A stretch of 64,000 nucleotides of DNA from Dyadobacter jiangsuensis (GTDB lineage Bacteria > Bacteroidota > Bacteroidia > Cytophagales > Spirosomataceae): NCBI RefSeq assembly GCF_003014695.1, contig NZ_PYAS01000003.1, forward strand, positions 372,001 through 436,000, read 5' to 3'. The position numbers and the translations under genes are program-made. Below the pieces are notes generated by a model. The model saw nothing but the letters and a program-made list of their open reading frames with translations, did not search any database and was not told the DNA's origin. The first letter of the stretch is position 1; each line of letters opens with the position of its first letter. Positions 1-9,250 of this stretch are shown in pieces.

Positions 1-2
1 AC

Positions 3-140
3 CCGTCTTCCATTACAGTCATGTTGGGAGAGCAAAAGGTGCCCGCGATATTTGAGCTGCAAGGCGGAATGGCCAGCATCCGTTTCAGCAGCGCGCTCAC
101 TTTTAGAGAGGGACAGCAGCTGTCGGTTGTATTGGGCTAG
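3..140 (+). CDS. C-terminal end of an unidentified protein (cut by window edge)
   Basis: An open frame runs in from the left edge and stops at TAG 138-140. About 45 residues are visible, ending in LTFREGQQLSVVLG. The tail alternates hydrophobic and polar residues in a way that suits beta strands, but no family can be named from this little. It lies on the same strand as the sigma-factor gene and is separated from it by about 250 bp, so it is probably a separate unit. That the frame is coding is an inference from its being open and ending cleanly. Confidence 0.4.
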   Translation, partial: PSSITVMLGEQKVPAIFELQGGMASIRFSSALTFREGQQLSVVLG

Positions 141-190
141 CACCAGCGGATATGGAAGCCCCGCCATGTAAATGCGGTGGAGAGGTGTTG

Positions 191-248
191 CGTATAAATA
201 TATACGTTAGTATTGATGCATGCATTTTTCGGCAGAACTCGTCTGCCG
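191..248. other. Intergenic palindromes before the sigma gene
   Basis: The 141-391 spacer contains CGTATA-aata-TATACG (191-206) and CGGCAG-N7-CTGCCG (230-248). The second could form a short hairpin but has no T tract after it, so I do not call it a terminator. The rest of the spacer is AT-rich and presumably carries the sigma-gene promoter, but no clear TTTG/TAnnTTTG pair was found. Confidence 0.3.
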
Positions 249-391
249 GCGCGTAACGCGTACGTACCGACGTGTGAAAGGTTTTTGCATATTATTTATT
301 TTTTTTGCAATTAAACAAAGATGGTTTTGGAGGAATTTTCTTTTATTTGCCAAAAAACATCACATCACTTATCCAACGGAACTCAACCGGG

Positions 392-1018
392 ATGTCTATT
401 TTTACCAGAGTTGAATCAGATTCCAGCAGTGAGCTGCATATCTGGCATCGTTTCAAGCAAGGGGATATGCAGGCTTTCCAGGCACTGTATCAGCGTCATG
501 TCAAAAGTCTGACCAGCTATGGCTACCGTCTGACGCCCGACAGGCAGCTGTTGGAGGATGCCATCCACGACCTTTTCATTGACTTGTGGAGGCGGAGAGA
601 GCACCTGACCGAAGCGGAGAATGCCAAATTTTACCTCTTCCGGGCATTGCGAAACCGGCTTTTGCGCAATGGCAGAAACGATGTTTTTGAGCAGGCCGAG
701 GATATCGATGGCTTCCTGGACTACCTCGTTGCGCTTTCTACCGAGCAGCAGCATATCGACTCCGAGGAGATCCACGCACGCACCCAGCGCGTGCGCAGCG
801 CGGTCGAAAGCCTTTCCGACAGGCAGAAAGAAGTGATTAACCTGCGTTTTTACCACGCAATGAGCCTGGATGAGATTTCCGAATTAATGGGACTGTCCAA
901 GCAGGGCGTGAGCAATCTGCTCTATAAATCTTATGCGGTGCTGCGCACAAAGCTCAGCAAACTGACGATCCTGTCGCTGCTGGTGCCGTTTGGCGGGCTG
1001 CCCGGGTGGCTTCCGTAA
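392..1018 (+). CDS. ECF RNA polymerase sigma-70 factor
   Basis: A 208-residue extracytoplasmic-function sigma factor of the type paired with FecR anti-sigma proteins in Bacteroidetes. Region 2 is at about residues 20-90 (includes DAIHDLFIDLWRRR) and the region 4 helix-turn-helix at about 135-190 (LSDRQKEVINLRFYH, then MSLDEISELMGLSKQGVSNLL). The ATG at 392 was chosen because the protein then starts just before the region 2 homology; the frame is open to a TTG at 305, but that extension does not resemble sigma factors. The next gene is FecR, followed by a SusC with an STN domain, so this is the classical outer-membrane signalling cassette. Family call is firm; the inducing substrate is unknown. 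Confidence 0.93.
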   Translation: MSIFTRVESDSSSELHIWHRFKQGDMQAFQALYQRHVKSLTSYGYRLTPDRQLLEDAIHDLFIDLWRRREHLTEAENAKFYLFRALRNRLLRNGRNDVFEQAEDIDGFLDYLVALSTEQQHIDSEEIHARTQRVRSAVESLSDRQKEVINLRFYHAMSLDEISELMGLSKQGVSNLLYKSYAVLRTKLSKLTILSLLVPFGGLPGWLP

Positions 1019-1049
1019 AATGAATCTGAGAAAAAAATGCCGGAAGATA

Positions 1050-1078
1050 GGTTAGTTTTCTGCCATTGTTGTACCTGT
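1050..1078 (+). promoter_or_regulatory. Predicted ECF-sigma promoter before fecR
   Basis: GGTTAGTTTT (1050-1059), 11 bp, then GTACCTGT (1071-1078), 31 bp before the fecR ATG. The same two blocks with the same 11-bp gap recur at 2285-2313 before susC. Two identical blocks at identical spacing before two genes of a sigma/FecR/SusC cassette suggest -35 and -10 elements read by the neighbouring ECF sigma factor. The repetition is directly seen; the function is inferred. Confidence 0.6.
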
Positions 1079-1108
1079 TAGTTGTGCGCGTACCATTTAT
1101 CCCTGACC

Positions 1109-2194
1109 ATGAATGATGAAAGTTTAAATATCGAGGATCTTTTGGAGAATGACTCCTTCATCAGCTGGGTGCTGGAAGACAAGGACGCATCGCGGTGGGA
1201 AGAATTTCTCCGGTTGAATCCGGAGAAGCGGGAAGTGGTGGAAAAAGCCTCGAAAATAGTTCTGGAACTGCGTCAGGCCGAACGGGAAGTGGTTCCTGCT
1301 ATTGATGAGCACAAACTTTGGCAAAGGATCGAGTCGTCGGCGGAGAAGCGGGAAGAGCCGGTCAGGCCAAAGTCGGGCCGGAAAATGTTTGTTACGTTAC
1401 TGGCGGCTGCCTGCGTAGCGGTAGTGGCGGCATTTGCCATTTTCCAGGCCATGCATTCCGACCATAAACGCGTTACATATAAGGAGCTGCTTACTCATGC
1501 AAAGGTGGAGAATCAACTGCTCGAAAAACAGAACCAGGGGCAGGCGCCGATGGAGGTCCGGCTGGAAGATGGAACGGTCATTACACTCGGTAAAAACAGC
1601 AGACTGAGTTATCCGGCTCATTTTCAAAAGCATAAACGTGAGGTTTTCCTGAGCGGGGAAGCATTCTTTGATGTGACAAAGGATCCCAACCGCCCATTCC
1701 TGGTTTATGCCAACGAGACTGTAACCAAGGTGCTGGGGACGAGCTTCGAGATCAAGGCATTTGAAAATAGTCAGGCCGTGACTGTGCATGTCCGGACGGG
1801 CCGGGTGTCGGTGTACAAGCAAAGCCGGATCCAGATGGACGACCCGGAGACGACCGGGCTGCTCCTGTTGCCTAATCAGCAAGGGACATTCAACCGCGAC
1901 AGCGAAACGCTCGTAAAAAACCTCGTGCCCGAGCCGTTGCCCATCGAGCCGATTACCGACACGAAAAAGTTTCGCTTCGACGAAGTTCCGGTTACAGAGG
2001 TATTGGCTGAAATTGAAAAGATGTACGGCGTGCAGATCGTCTGTGATCATGAGCTGCTGGCCAAATGCATTATCTCTACTACGGTCCGTAACGAATCGTT
2101 GTATGACAATCTGGACGTGATCTGCCGCACGATAGGCGGCAGTTACAAGGAAATCGATGCTCAGATCGTGGTCGATTCTAAAGGCTGCTTTTGA
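1109..2194 (+). CDS. FecR-family anti-sigma factor
   Basis: A 361-residue inner-membrane anti-sigma regulator. The N-terminal cytoplasmic part (1-90) would hold the sigma factor. One membrane segment follows (MFVTLLAAACVAVVAAFAIF, about 93-112), then a periplasmic FecR domain (about 145-240, with VRLEDGTVITLGKNSRLSYP and GEAFFDVTKDPNRPFLVYA) and a C-terminal STN-like DUF4974 region (about 285-360, KFRFDEVPVTEVLAEIEKMYG). The ATG at 1109 was preferred over a TTG at 1082 because Bacteroidetes FecR proteins begin close to this point. It is expected to sense ligand-loaded SusC through the STN domain and to release the sigma factor encoded just upstream. Confidence 0.93.
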   Translation: MNDESLNIEDLLENDSFISWVLEDKDASRWEEFLRLNPEKREVVEKASKIVLELRQAEREVVPAIDEHKLWQRIESSAEKREEPVRPKSGRKMFVTLLAAACVAVVAAFAIFQAMHSDHKRVTYKELLTHAKVENQLLEKQNQGQAPMEVRLEDGTVITLGKNSRLSYPAHFQKHKREVFLSGEAFFDVTKDPNRPFLVYANETVTKVLGTSFEIKAFENSQAVTVHVRTGRVSVYKQSRIQMDDPETTGLLLLPNQQGTFNRDSETLVKNLVPEPLPIEPITDTKKFRFDEVPVTEVLAEIEKMYGVQIVCDHELLAKCIISTTVRNESLYDNLDVICRTIGGSYKEIDAQIVVDSKGCF

Positions 2195-2284
2195 TGAAAT
2201 AAGGCCCTCACTAAATCAGTAATCGGCTGAGAGCGTGGTTTGAGGGATTATTGATAAAAAATCGAAAAATAATTTAATAGGGGA

Positions 2285-2313
2285 GGTTAGTTTTTGCCGA
2301 GTCCTGTACCTGT
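2285..2313 (+). promoter_or_regulatory. Predicted ECF-sigma promoter before susC
   Basis: GGTTAGTTTT (2285-2294) and GTACCTGT (2306-2313) with an 11-bp gap, the same blocks and spacing as at 1050-1078. If it is a promoter, transcription would begin near 2320 and susC would carry a leader of about 210 nt. Confidence 0.6.
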
Positions 2314-2324
2314 ATAGATAGAGC

Positions 2325-2356
2325 GGCCGGATGTTTTTCCCGAGCCGGCCATTTTT
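2325..2356 (+). terminator. Hairpin plus T run at the start of the susC leader
   Basis: GGCCGG (2325-2330) and CCGGCC (2345-2350) pair around a 14-nt loop and are followed by ATTTTT. It could end the fecR transcript. Because it lies just downstream of the predicted susC promoter, it could instead act as an attenuator at the 5' end of the susC message. The rest of the 336-bp fecR-susC spacer contains a T8 run at 2409-2416 and no other structure I can support. Confidence 0.4.
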
Positions 2357-2530
2357 GCAAACCATGTTCTATTGCCAACGCCGGCAATCCGGCACGGGAT
2401 ACCTATGTCTTTTTTTTCGCAATGGCCTCATTGTGATCATCACCTAACTTAATGTACCCATGGAAAACAAACATGCTACCTGAGGAGAGAATGCGCGACC
2501 GGCAGCGACCGGACGCCCCGGCAGACCCGG

Positions 2531-5500
2531 ATGTTTATTCAACAAATGAAAATCAAAACAGGTATGGGCATTTTTACGAATGAAAAAAGGGTTTTTCAGC
2601 TCCTGTGTATGACAGCGAAACAACTTTTAATGGCCGTGTTGGCAACCGGGCTGAGTTACGCGTCCCCGACGTATTCACAGGAATTACTTAAACAGCGTAT
2701 ATCAATAAGCGTTAAGAATGCATCGCTCAAAACGGTCCTGAAAAATATCGAAGAGCAGGGCGACCTTTCCTTCTCCTATCAAAAGCAGGTGGTCGCTTCC
2801 GAGGAGAAAATCAGCCTGGAAGCCAGGAATGAACTGCTGGAAGACCTTCTGAAACGCGTGCTATCGCCGAGGAATATCAGCTACCAGGTGGTGAAGAGCA
2901 ATCAGATTATCCTTTCCAAAACACCTGAGGAAGGAAAGGGGCCCGCCGGCGCATTGCCCGGGACTGTGGTTGAACCGTTAATGGAACGGCAGGTCGCCGG
3001 AAAAATCACGGACGAAAAAGGGGAAGGGCTGCCGGGGGTGAGCGTTGTATTGAAAGGGACGCAAAAAGGGACTACTTCGGAGGCAGACGGTACCTACCGG
3101 TTGGCTATACCGGACAACGATGCGGTGCTGATCTTTTCCTTTGTGGGCTATGTGTCCGATGAGCGGCAGGTAGGCGCGCAGTCGATCATGAATGTGGTGC
3201 TCAAAGTGGACAACAAGGCCCTGGAAGAGGTAGTTGTAACTGCTTACGGGCAAAAGCAGCGCAAGGAGGCGGTGGTAGGGGCCGTGACAACGATCCGTCC
3301 GGGTGAATTGAAAATCCCGGCGAGTAACCTCACAACGGCCATTGCGGGGCGGCTCTCGGGGGTGATCGGCTACCAGCGCAGCGGTGAACCGGGCGTGGAT
3401 AATGCCACATTTTTTATTCGTGGGATCACCACTTTCGGGTATAACAATTCGCCGCTGATATTGGTGGATAACGTGGAGCTTACGGTAACCGACCTGGCAA
3501 GGCTGCAACCCGACGATATCGAAAGCTTCTCGATCCTGAAAGACGCGAGCGCTACGGCCTTGTACGGCGCACGCGGCGCGAACGGGGTAGTGTATGTGAC
3601 TACCAAGCAGGGGCGTGCGGGCAAGGCGAAGATCAACTTTCGGATGGAAAACTCCGTTTCGATGCCGACCCAAAACGTGGAGCTGGCCGACCCGATCACA
3701 CACATGAAATTGTACAACGAGGCGCAGCTGACCCGCGACCCGCTCGCAGCCATCAAATACCCGCAAAACCAGATCGAAAACACGGGTAAAGGCAACAATC
3801 CCTACATTTATCCATCGACCGACTGGCGTGATGTGCTCTTTAAAAAATACACGCAGAACCGCCGCGCGAACCTGAGCGTGTCCGGCGGGGGTGAGGTGGC
3901 GCAGTACTACGTAGCCACGTCGTTCAGCAATGATAATGGTATGCTGAAAGTGGATAAGATGAACAACTTCAACAACAATGTTAAGCTGAACAGCTACTCG
4001 GTCCGGTCCAATGTCAACATCAATCTCAGCCCGCAGACGCAGCTGATAGTGCGGTTGTACGGGAATTTTGATGACTACAACGGCCCGATCGACGGCGGCT
4101 CAGGCATTTACCAGAAAGCGCTGAAAACCAGTCCGACCTCTTACCCGGCCTATTATGCACCCGACAAAGCCAACGAGGCCACGGACCATATTCTTTTCGG
4201 GAATTTTGACCTCGGCCAATACCTCAATCCCTATGCCGACATGGTGAAAGGGTACAAGCAGTATTCAAGATCCAAAATGCTTACGCAGCTGGAATTGGCC
4301 CAGAAACTCGACTTCGTGACCAAAGGGCTCAGCGTGCGTGGCCTGGCGAATATCAACCGGTCGTCGTATTTCGATGTCACAAGGGCTTATAACCCCTATT
4401 TTTACCACGCAGCATCGTACGACAAACAAACCGATACTTACACGCTCAACTGGCTGAACCAGCAGACTAGCAATGAGTTTTTCAACGAGCCGGCCACCGA
4501 ATACCTCAACTACAAACCCGGTGCCAAAAATCTGGAAAGTTTCCTCTACTTGCAGGGAACGTTGGATTACTCGCGGGTTTTCAGGGAAGTACATTCATTG
4601 AATGCGACGGTCGTAACCACCTTGCAGCAGATCCTGAAAGACAATTCGAGCGTGGGGCAGGTGCAATCGTTGCAGCAGTCGCTTCCGAGCAGGAACACCG
4701 GGGTATCTGGGCGGTTGTCCTACTCGTTCGACAACCGGTATTTTGCCGAGTTCAACTTTGGCTATAACGGATCGGAGCGGTTTCACAAGAGCAAGCAATT
4801 CGGATTTTTCCCAACGATCGGCGGGGCTTGGGTGATTTCTAACGAAGGCTTCTGGAAACCGATGGAGCGCATTGTGAACAAGCTGAAAGTCCGCAGCTCG
4901 TACGGTTTGGTGGGGAACGACGCCATCGGCAGGCCCGATCAGCGCTTTTTCTTCCTTTCGGAGGTGAACCTGAACAACTCGCAGAGAGGTTCTTCTTTCG
5001 GTTTCAATTCCAGTTATACCCGGAATGGCGTGTCGATCAGCCGGTATGAGAACAAGGACATTACCTGGGAAACATCCTACCAGACAAACCTCGGACTGGA
5101 ATTCTCGATCCTGCAAAAACTGAATGTGATTGCGGAAATCTACAAACAGCGGCGCTCCAATATCCTGATGGAAAGAGCTTCGATCCCGAGCACAATGGGG
5201 TTGGCGGTGACGCCGTCGGCTAATGTGGGGGAGGCGAAATCGAAGGGTTTTGACCTGGCGGTGGATTTCAACCAGAACTTCAAAAACGGGGCCTGGCTGG
5301 TGGCAAGAGGTAACCTCACGATGGCCCGCTCGGTTTTCTCCATCTTCGAGGAGCCGGATTACAAAGACCGTTACTTGTCCCGGGTAGGCCAGTCGATCAG
5401 CCAGCCCCGCGGTCTGATTGCCGAACGGCTCTTTATCGATGAAAATGATGTGAAGAATTCGCCCCGCCAGAACTTCGGGGTATATGGTGCCGGGGACATT

Positions 5501-6103
5501 AAGTACCGCGATGTTAACCGCGACGGACAGATCACTACCGCAGATTTCGTGGCGATAGGCCATCCCGAAACCCCTGAGATTACCTACGGATTCGGCTTAT
5601 CCGCCGGGCGCGGGCAGTTCGATCTCTCGGTATTTTTCCAGGGCCTGGGGCGGGAATCGTTTTTCATCAATCCCGTCGCTTCCGCTCCCTTTATCGACTA
5701 CAACAAGGACAACAACGGGGATAATGAGCTTTTTCCGGCCAATCTGATCGGTGAGAATGCATTGCTGAAAGCATTTGCGGACAGCCATTGGTCGGAAGAG
5801 AACCGAAATATCTACGCCGTCTGGCCGAGGATGTCGACGGTCGAAAACCAGAACAATTCCCAGCGGAGCACCTGGTTCATGCGCGACGGTTCCTTTATCC
5901 GCCTGAAAACCCTCGAAGCGGGTTACACGGTGAAAGGCCGCGTGCTGGAAAACCTGAAAGTGACCAATTTCAGGATCTATTTCAACGGGACGAATTTGTT
6001 GACTTTCAGCAAGTTCAAGCTGTGGGATCCTGAAATGGGCGGGAATGGCCTTGGTTACCCGGTCCAGAAAGTCTTCAACATCGGTTTGAATATGAATTTC
6101 TAA
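2531..6103 (+). CDS. SusC-family TonB-dependent outer-membrane transporter with STN signalling domain
   Basis: A 1190-residue TonB-dependent transporter that imports glycan fragments across the outer membrane with the SusD partner encoded 10 bp downstream. In order: signal peptide (to about residue 50), STN domain (about 52-128) that contacts FecR in the periplasm, CarboxypepD_reg-like barrel (about 155-215, GKITDEKGEGLPGVSVVLKG), TonB-box-like EEVVVTAYG (about 232-240), plug (about 258-360, SILKDASATALYGARGANGV) and a beta barrel ending in an aromatic C terminus (FNIGLNMNF). ATGs at 2546 and 2564 are alternative starts. The STN domain matches the presence of the upstream sigma/FecR pair. The predicted ECF promoter lies 218 bp upstream. 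Confidence 0.95.
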   Translation: MFIQQMKIKTGMGIFTNEKRVFQLLCMTAKQLLMAVLATGLSYASPTYSQELLKQRISISVKNASLKTVLKNIEEQGDLSFSYQKQVVASEEKISLEARNELLEDLLKRVLSPRNISYQVVKSNQIILSKTPEEGKGPAGALPGTVVEPLMERQVAGKITDEKGEGLPGVSVVLKGTQKGTTSEADGTYRLAIPDNDAVLIFSFVGYVSDERQVGAQSIMNVVLKVDNKALEEVVVTAYGQKQRKEAVVGAVTTIRPGELKIPASNLTTAIAGRLSGVIGYQRSGEPGVDNATFFIRGITTFGYNNSPLILVDNVELTVTDLARLQPDDIESFSILKDASATALYGARGANGVVYVTTKQGRAGKAKINFRMENSVSMPTQNVELADPITHMKLYNEAQLTRDPLAAIKYPQNQIENTGKGNNPYIYPSTDWRDVLFKKYTQNRRANLSVSGGGEVAQYYVATSFSNDNGMLKVDKMNNFNNNVKLNSYSVRSNVNINLSPQTQLIVRLYGNFDDYNGPIDGGSGIYQKALKTSPTSYPAYYAPDKANEATDHILFGNFDLGQYLNPYADMVKGYKQYSRSKMLTQLELAQKLDFVTKGLSVRGLANINRSSYFDVTRAYNPYFYHAASYDKQTDTYTLNWLNQQTSNEFFNEPATEYLNYKPGAKNLESFLYLQGTLDYSRVFREVHSLNATVVTTLQQILKDNSSVGQVQSLQQSLPSRNTGVSGRLSYSFDNRYFAEFNFGYNGSERFHKSKQFGFFPTIGGAWVISNEGFWKPMERIVNKLKVRSSYGLVGNDAIGRPDQRFFFLSEVNLNNSQRGSSFGFNSSYTRNGVSISRYENKDITWETSYQTNLGLEFSILQKLNVIAEIYKQRRSNILMERASIPSTMGLAVTPSANVGEAKSKGFDLAVDFNQNFKNGAWLVARGNLTMARSVFSIFEEPDYKDRYLSRVGQSISQPRGLIAERLFIDENDVKNSPRQNFGVYGAGDIKYRDVNRDGQITTADFVAIGHPETPEITYGFGLSAGRGQFDLSVFFQGLGRESFFINPVASAPFIDYNKDNNGDNELFPANLIGENALLKAFADSHWSEENRNIYAVWPRMSTVENQNNSQRSTWFMRDGSFIRLKTLEAGYTVKGRVLENLKVTNFRIYFNGTNLLTFSKFKLWDPEMGGNGLGYPVQKVFNIGLNMNF

Positions 6104-6113
6104 GCTTCATACT

Positions 6114-8030
6114 ATGAAATTACTGTACACCAGTTTTTGTATTACCGCCCTGCTCGTACTGACTACCGCGGGCTGCCGGAAGTATCTCGATATTGTCCCG
6201 GACAACGTGGCGACGATCGACAATGCATTCAAAATGCGTGCGGATGCGGAAAAGTATCTTTTTACCTGCTACAACAACCTTCCGCAGTTCGGCAACGAGG
6301 GCGCTGATCCCGGCTTTCTGACCGGCGACGAATTTGCGACGGTCTATCCCGTGTTGGGGAATATTAATGGTAGTCTTTACCGGATTGCCCGGGGAGAGCA
6401 GAACATCGTGTCGCCGATTGCCAATTACTGGGACGGCAAGTATTTCCAGGCACTCCGCGAATGCAATATCTTCCTGGAAAACATCGACAAGGTCCGCGAC
6501 CTCACCGATTTTGAAAAGAAAAGATGGGTGGCGGAAGTGAAATTCCTGAAAGCCTATTACCATTACACGCTCGTGAGGATGTATGGCCCGATCCCGATCA
6601 TCAAAAACAACCTGCCGATTTCGGCGTCGGCAGAGCAGGTGAAGGTCAAAAGGCAGCATGTCGATTCCGTCTTCAATTATACAGTAAGCCTGATCGACGA
6701 AGCGGCTGCGGATCTTCCGGTTATTCTGCCCAACGAGTTTTCGGAACTGGGCAGGATTACGAAACCTATTGCATTGGCTATTAAAGCCGAGATATTGACC
6801 ACCGCGGCCAGCCCGCTTTACAACGGCAACCAGAACTACGCCAATTTCAGAAATAAGGACAACGAGGCGTTGTTCAGCAGCACGGTAAGCCCTGCGAAAT
6901 GGGAGCGTGCGGCCCAGGCTTGCCGGGAGGCGATTACCGCTTGCGAGGCCAACGGGCACCGGCTTTACGAATTCGTGCCCCGCTCGGTAACCACCAAGGT
7001 TTCGGATTCGACACAGCGCCTGATGTCCATCCGCGCGGCGGTCACCGACAAATGGAACGTCGAACTTATTTGGGGAGCTTCCAATTCGACGGGTGGCGGC
7101 GGCCGGGGTTTTCAGTCGCTGTCGCAGGCGCGGCTAAGCCCATTCACCGGTACGATCCCCAATGAAAGCATTGGTTCGATGCTCGCCCCGCCGCTGCATA
7201 TCGCCGAGATGTTTTACAGCCACAACGGCGTGCCGATAGAAGAGGACAAAACCTACCCGTACGGCACCCGCTTTACCGCATTGCGAAAAGCACTGAAAAG
7301 CGAACGGTATTACATTAAGCAAGGCTACACGACCGTCCAGCTCAATTTCGACCGCGAGCCCCGGTTTTATGCAGACCTCGGTTTCGATGGCGGAATATGG
7401 TTCGGGCAGGGCAAAAACGACGATGATAATACCTGGGTATTGGAAGGGAAGCTAGGACAAACCGGCGGCAGACAGGGCGCTTCCTTGTACTCCGTGACCG
7501 GCTACTGGCCGAAAAAACTCGCCAATTATAACAATACCATCAACGACCCGGCGCAGCAATACAACGTGGAAGGCTATCCGTTCCCGATCATGCGGCTCGC
7601 GGACCTGTACCTGTTGTATGCGGAGGCGCTGAACGAATCGAACGGGCCTTCGGCGGAAGTGTATGGCTGGATCGATAAGGTACGGGCCAGGGCGGGTTTG
7701 AAAGGGGTGGTGGAATCGTGGACGAAACACTCCAGTAAGCCCTCCAAATTCAGCAGCAAGGAGGGTTTGCGTGAAATTATCCAGCGGGAACGGCTCATCG
7801 AGCTGGTGTTTGAGGGAAAACGTTTCTGGGACCTGCGCAGATGGCGGGTTGCCGAAAACTACCTCCAAAGGTCGGTGAACGGCTGGGATATTGCCCAGCG
7901 CGAGGCGATCAACTACTACCGGGTGAAGCCGATTTACATGAGCAGTTTCAGCCTGAAAGACTATTTCTGGCCGATCTCCGAAAATTCCCTGATTGTTAAC
8001 CCGAACCTTGTTCAAAATCCAGGCTGGTAA
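6114..8030 (+). CDS. SusD-family glycan-binding outer-membrane lipoprotein
   Basis: A 638-residue surface lipoprotein that closes over the SusC channel and binds glycan. A lipoprotein signal with TTAGC and Cys near residue 21 is followed by the usual SusD opening RKYLDIVPDNVATIDNAF. Typical SusD features include RMYGPIPIIKNNLP, the helical TPR-like segments, the RLADLYLLYAEALNE signature (about 498-512) and the C-terminal RERLIELVFEGKRFWDLRRW. The protein is at the long end for the family and has an insertion before the C-terminal signatures. It starts 10 bp after susC and is followed directly by two more lipoproteins, so all are probably one transcript. Confidence 0.94.
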   Translation: MKLLYTSFCITALLVLTTAGCRKYLDIVPDNVATIDNAFKMRADAEKYLFTCYNNLPQFGNEGADPGFLTGDEFATVYPVLGNINGSLYRIARGEQNIVSPIANYWDGKYFQALRECNIFLENIDKVRDLTDFEKKRWVAEVKFLKAYYHYTLVRMYGPIPIIKNNLPISASAEQVKVKRQHVDSVFNYTVSLIDEAAADLPVILPNEFSELGRITKPIALAIKAEILTTAASPLYNGNQNYANFRNKDNEALFSSTVSPAKWERAAQACREAITACEANGHRLYEFVPRSVTTKVSDSTQRLMSIRAAVTDKWNVELIWGASNSTGGGGRGFQSLSQARLSPFTGTIPNESIGSMLAPPLHIAEMFYSHNGVPIEEDKTYPYGTRFTALRKALKSERYYIKQGYTTVQLNFDREPRFYADLGFDGGIWFGQGKNDDDNTWVLEGKLGQTGGRQGASLYSVTGYWPKKLANYNNTINDPAQQYNVEGYPFPIMRLADLYLLYAEALNESNGPSAEVYGWIDKVRARAGLKGVVESWTKHSSKPSKFSSKEGLREIIQRERLIELVFEGKRFWDLRRWRVAENYLQRSVNGWDIAQREAINYYRVKPIYMSSFSLKDYFWPISENSLIVNPNLVQNPGW

Positions 8031-8042
8031 ATGCTGCTGTCT

Positions 8043-9233
8043 ATGAAAAAGATCCAGATATTATTCTCTCTTGTATGGCTATCGGCATGGATTTGCTCCT
8101 GCGCCGACACAGACCAGATCCGCAAGCCCCTGGGCGCGGATGGGACAAAGCCCGGCGTGGTGACTAACACTTCGGTAGTCAATTTTGCCGGTGGTGCGAC
8201 GATCTCCTACTCGCTCCCCGCTGACGAAGACCTGCAATATGTTGTCGCCGAATACGCCATCAACAATGCCACCAGGCAGCTCAGCGAGGCAAAGGCTTCG
8301 CATTATACCAACAAGTTGACGGTGGAGGGGTTCTCTGCCGCCGGCGACTACGAGGTAAAGTTGTATTCGGTAGACAAAAGCGACAACAAATCGGAACCGG
8401 TGATCGTGAAAATTGCACCACAGGCTCCGCCTATCCAAACCGTTTTCAATTCGCTGCAACTGGGCGTCGATTTTGGAGGGTTGAACGTCGCATTCAATAA
8501 CCCTTCGGAGGCCAAGCTGGCAATAGTGGTCATTACCCCCGACAATAATGGTGATTTCGTTCCGACCGAGACTTTGTATACGCAAATGAAGGGAGGCTCA
8601 TTTGCCGCCAGGGGATTTGATACCCTCAGCAGGAAATTCGGCGTGTATGTGCGCGATCGCTGGAACAATTATTCCGACACCGTTTACAAGGAAGTAAAGC
8701 CATTTTTTGAAAAGAAACTGGATAAAACCAAGTTCCGGGAATACGTGCTGCCAACCGACGAAGAAAGCGGGTACGGCTGGCGAATACCCTTCCTTTGGGA
8801 TGATCTGATGACAGAGCCGGGCTTCCATACCATCCCGCTTTCCGACCGGGATATGCCGATCCACTTCACTTTCGACCTTGGAACGGCAGCCAAGCTAAGC
8901 CGGTTCCGGCTGTGGCAGCGGCAGGGAGATTGGTTCTACAAACACGGTAATCCACGTAAATGGACCATGTGGGGCAGCGAAAAAGCACCCAATCCAGACG
9001 GCAGTTTCACGGGCTGGACGAAGCTGATGGACTGCGAGTCGATCAAACCGTCGGGGAGCCCTTATGGCGTGAACACCGGCGAGGATATCGCCTACATGAC
9101 GGCCGGAGAGGAATTTGTATTCCCGCTGTCGGCCCCGAAGGTCCGCTACATCCGGATGCAGATCCACCAGAACTGGTCCGATACCAAGTTTGTCCATTTT
9201 ACCGAGCTCACTTTCTGGGGGGATACCAAATAA
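8043..9233 (+). CDS. DUF4959/DUF5000-type surface lipoprotein
   Basis: A 396-residue lipoprotein (MKKIQILFSLVWLSAW, Cys in ICSCADTD). By recall of the family, the N-terminal part is DUF4959-like, the middle DUF5126-like (about 125-220), and the C-terminal 150 residues a discoidin-type DUF5000 fold, with KLSRFRLWQRQGDWFY, NPRKWTMWGSE and KVRYIRMQIHQNW. Such proteins sit next to SusD in many Bacteroidetes glycan loci and probably bind carbohydrate at the cell surface. The ATG at 8031 directly abuts the susD stop and is an alternative start; 8043 gives the cleaner signal peptide. Confidence 0.85.
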   Translation: MKKIQILFSLVWLSAWICSCADTDQIRKPLGADGTKPGVVTNTSVVNFAGGATISYSLPADEDLQYVVAEYAINNATRQLSEAKASHYTNKLTVEGFSAAGDYEVKLYSVDKSDNKSEPVIVKIAPQAPPIQTVFNSLQLGVDFGGLNVAFNNPSEAKLAIVVITPDNNGDFVPTETLYTQMKGGSFAARGFDTLSRKFGVYVRDRWNNYSDTVYKEVKPFFEKKLDKTKFREYVLPTDEESGYGWRIPFLWDDLMTEPGFHTIPLSDRDMPIHFTFDLGTAAKLSRFRLWQRQGDWFYKHGNPRKWTMWGSEKAPNPDGSFTGWTKLMDCESIKPSGSPYGVNTGEDIAYMTAGEEFVFPLSAPKVRYIRMQIHQNWSDTKFVHFTELTFWGDTK

Positions 9234-9250
9234 TTCTAAACTGACATTTT

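Noticed and set aside
2491..2583. 30-codon frame with a GGAGAG sequence before its ATG, overlapping the start of susC
   Set aside because: It could be a leader peptide, but this group rarely uses such ribosome sites, the peptide has no notable pattern and chance is a sufficient explanation.
4595..5563. 322-codon open frame on the minus strand
   Set aside because: Antisense to the SusC gene at 2531; no domain recognised.
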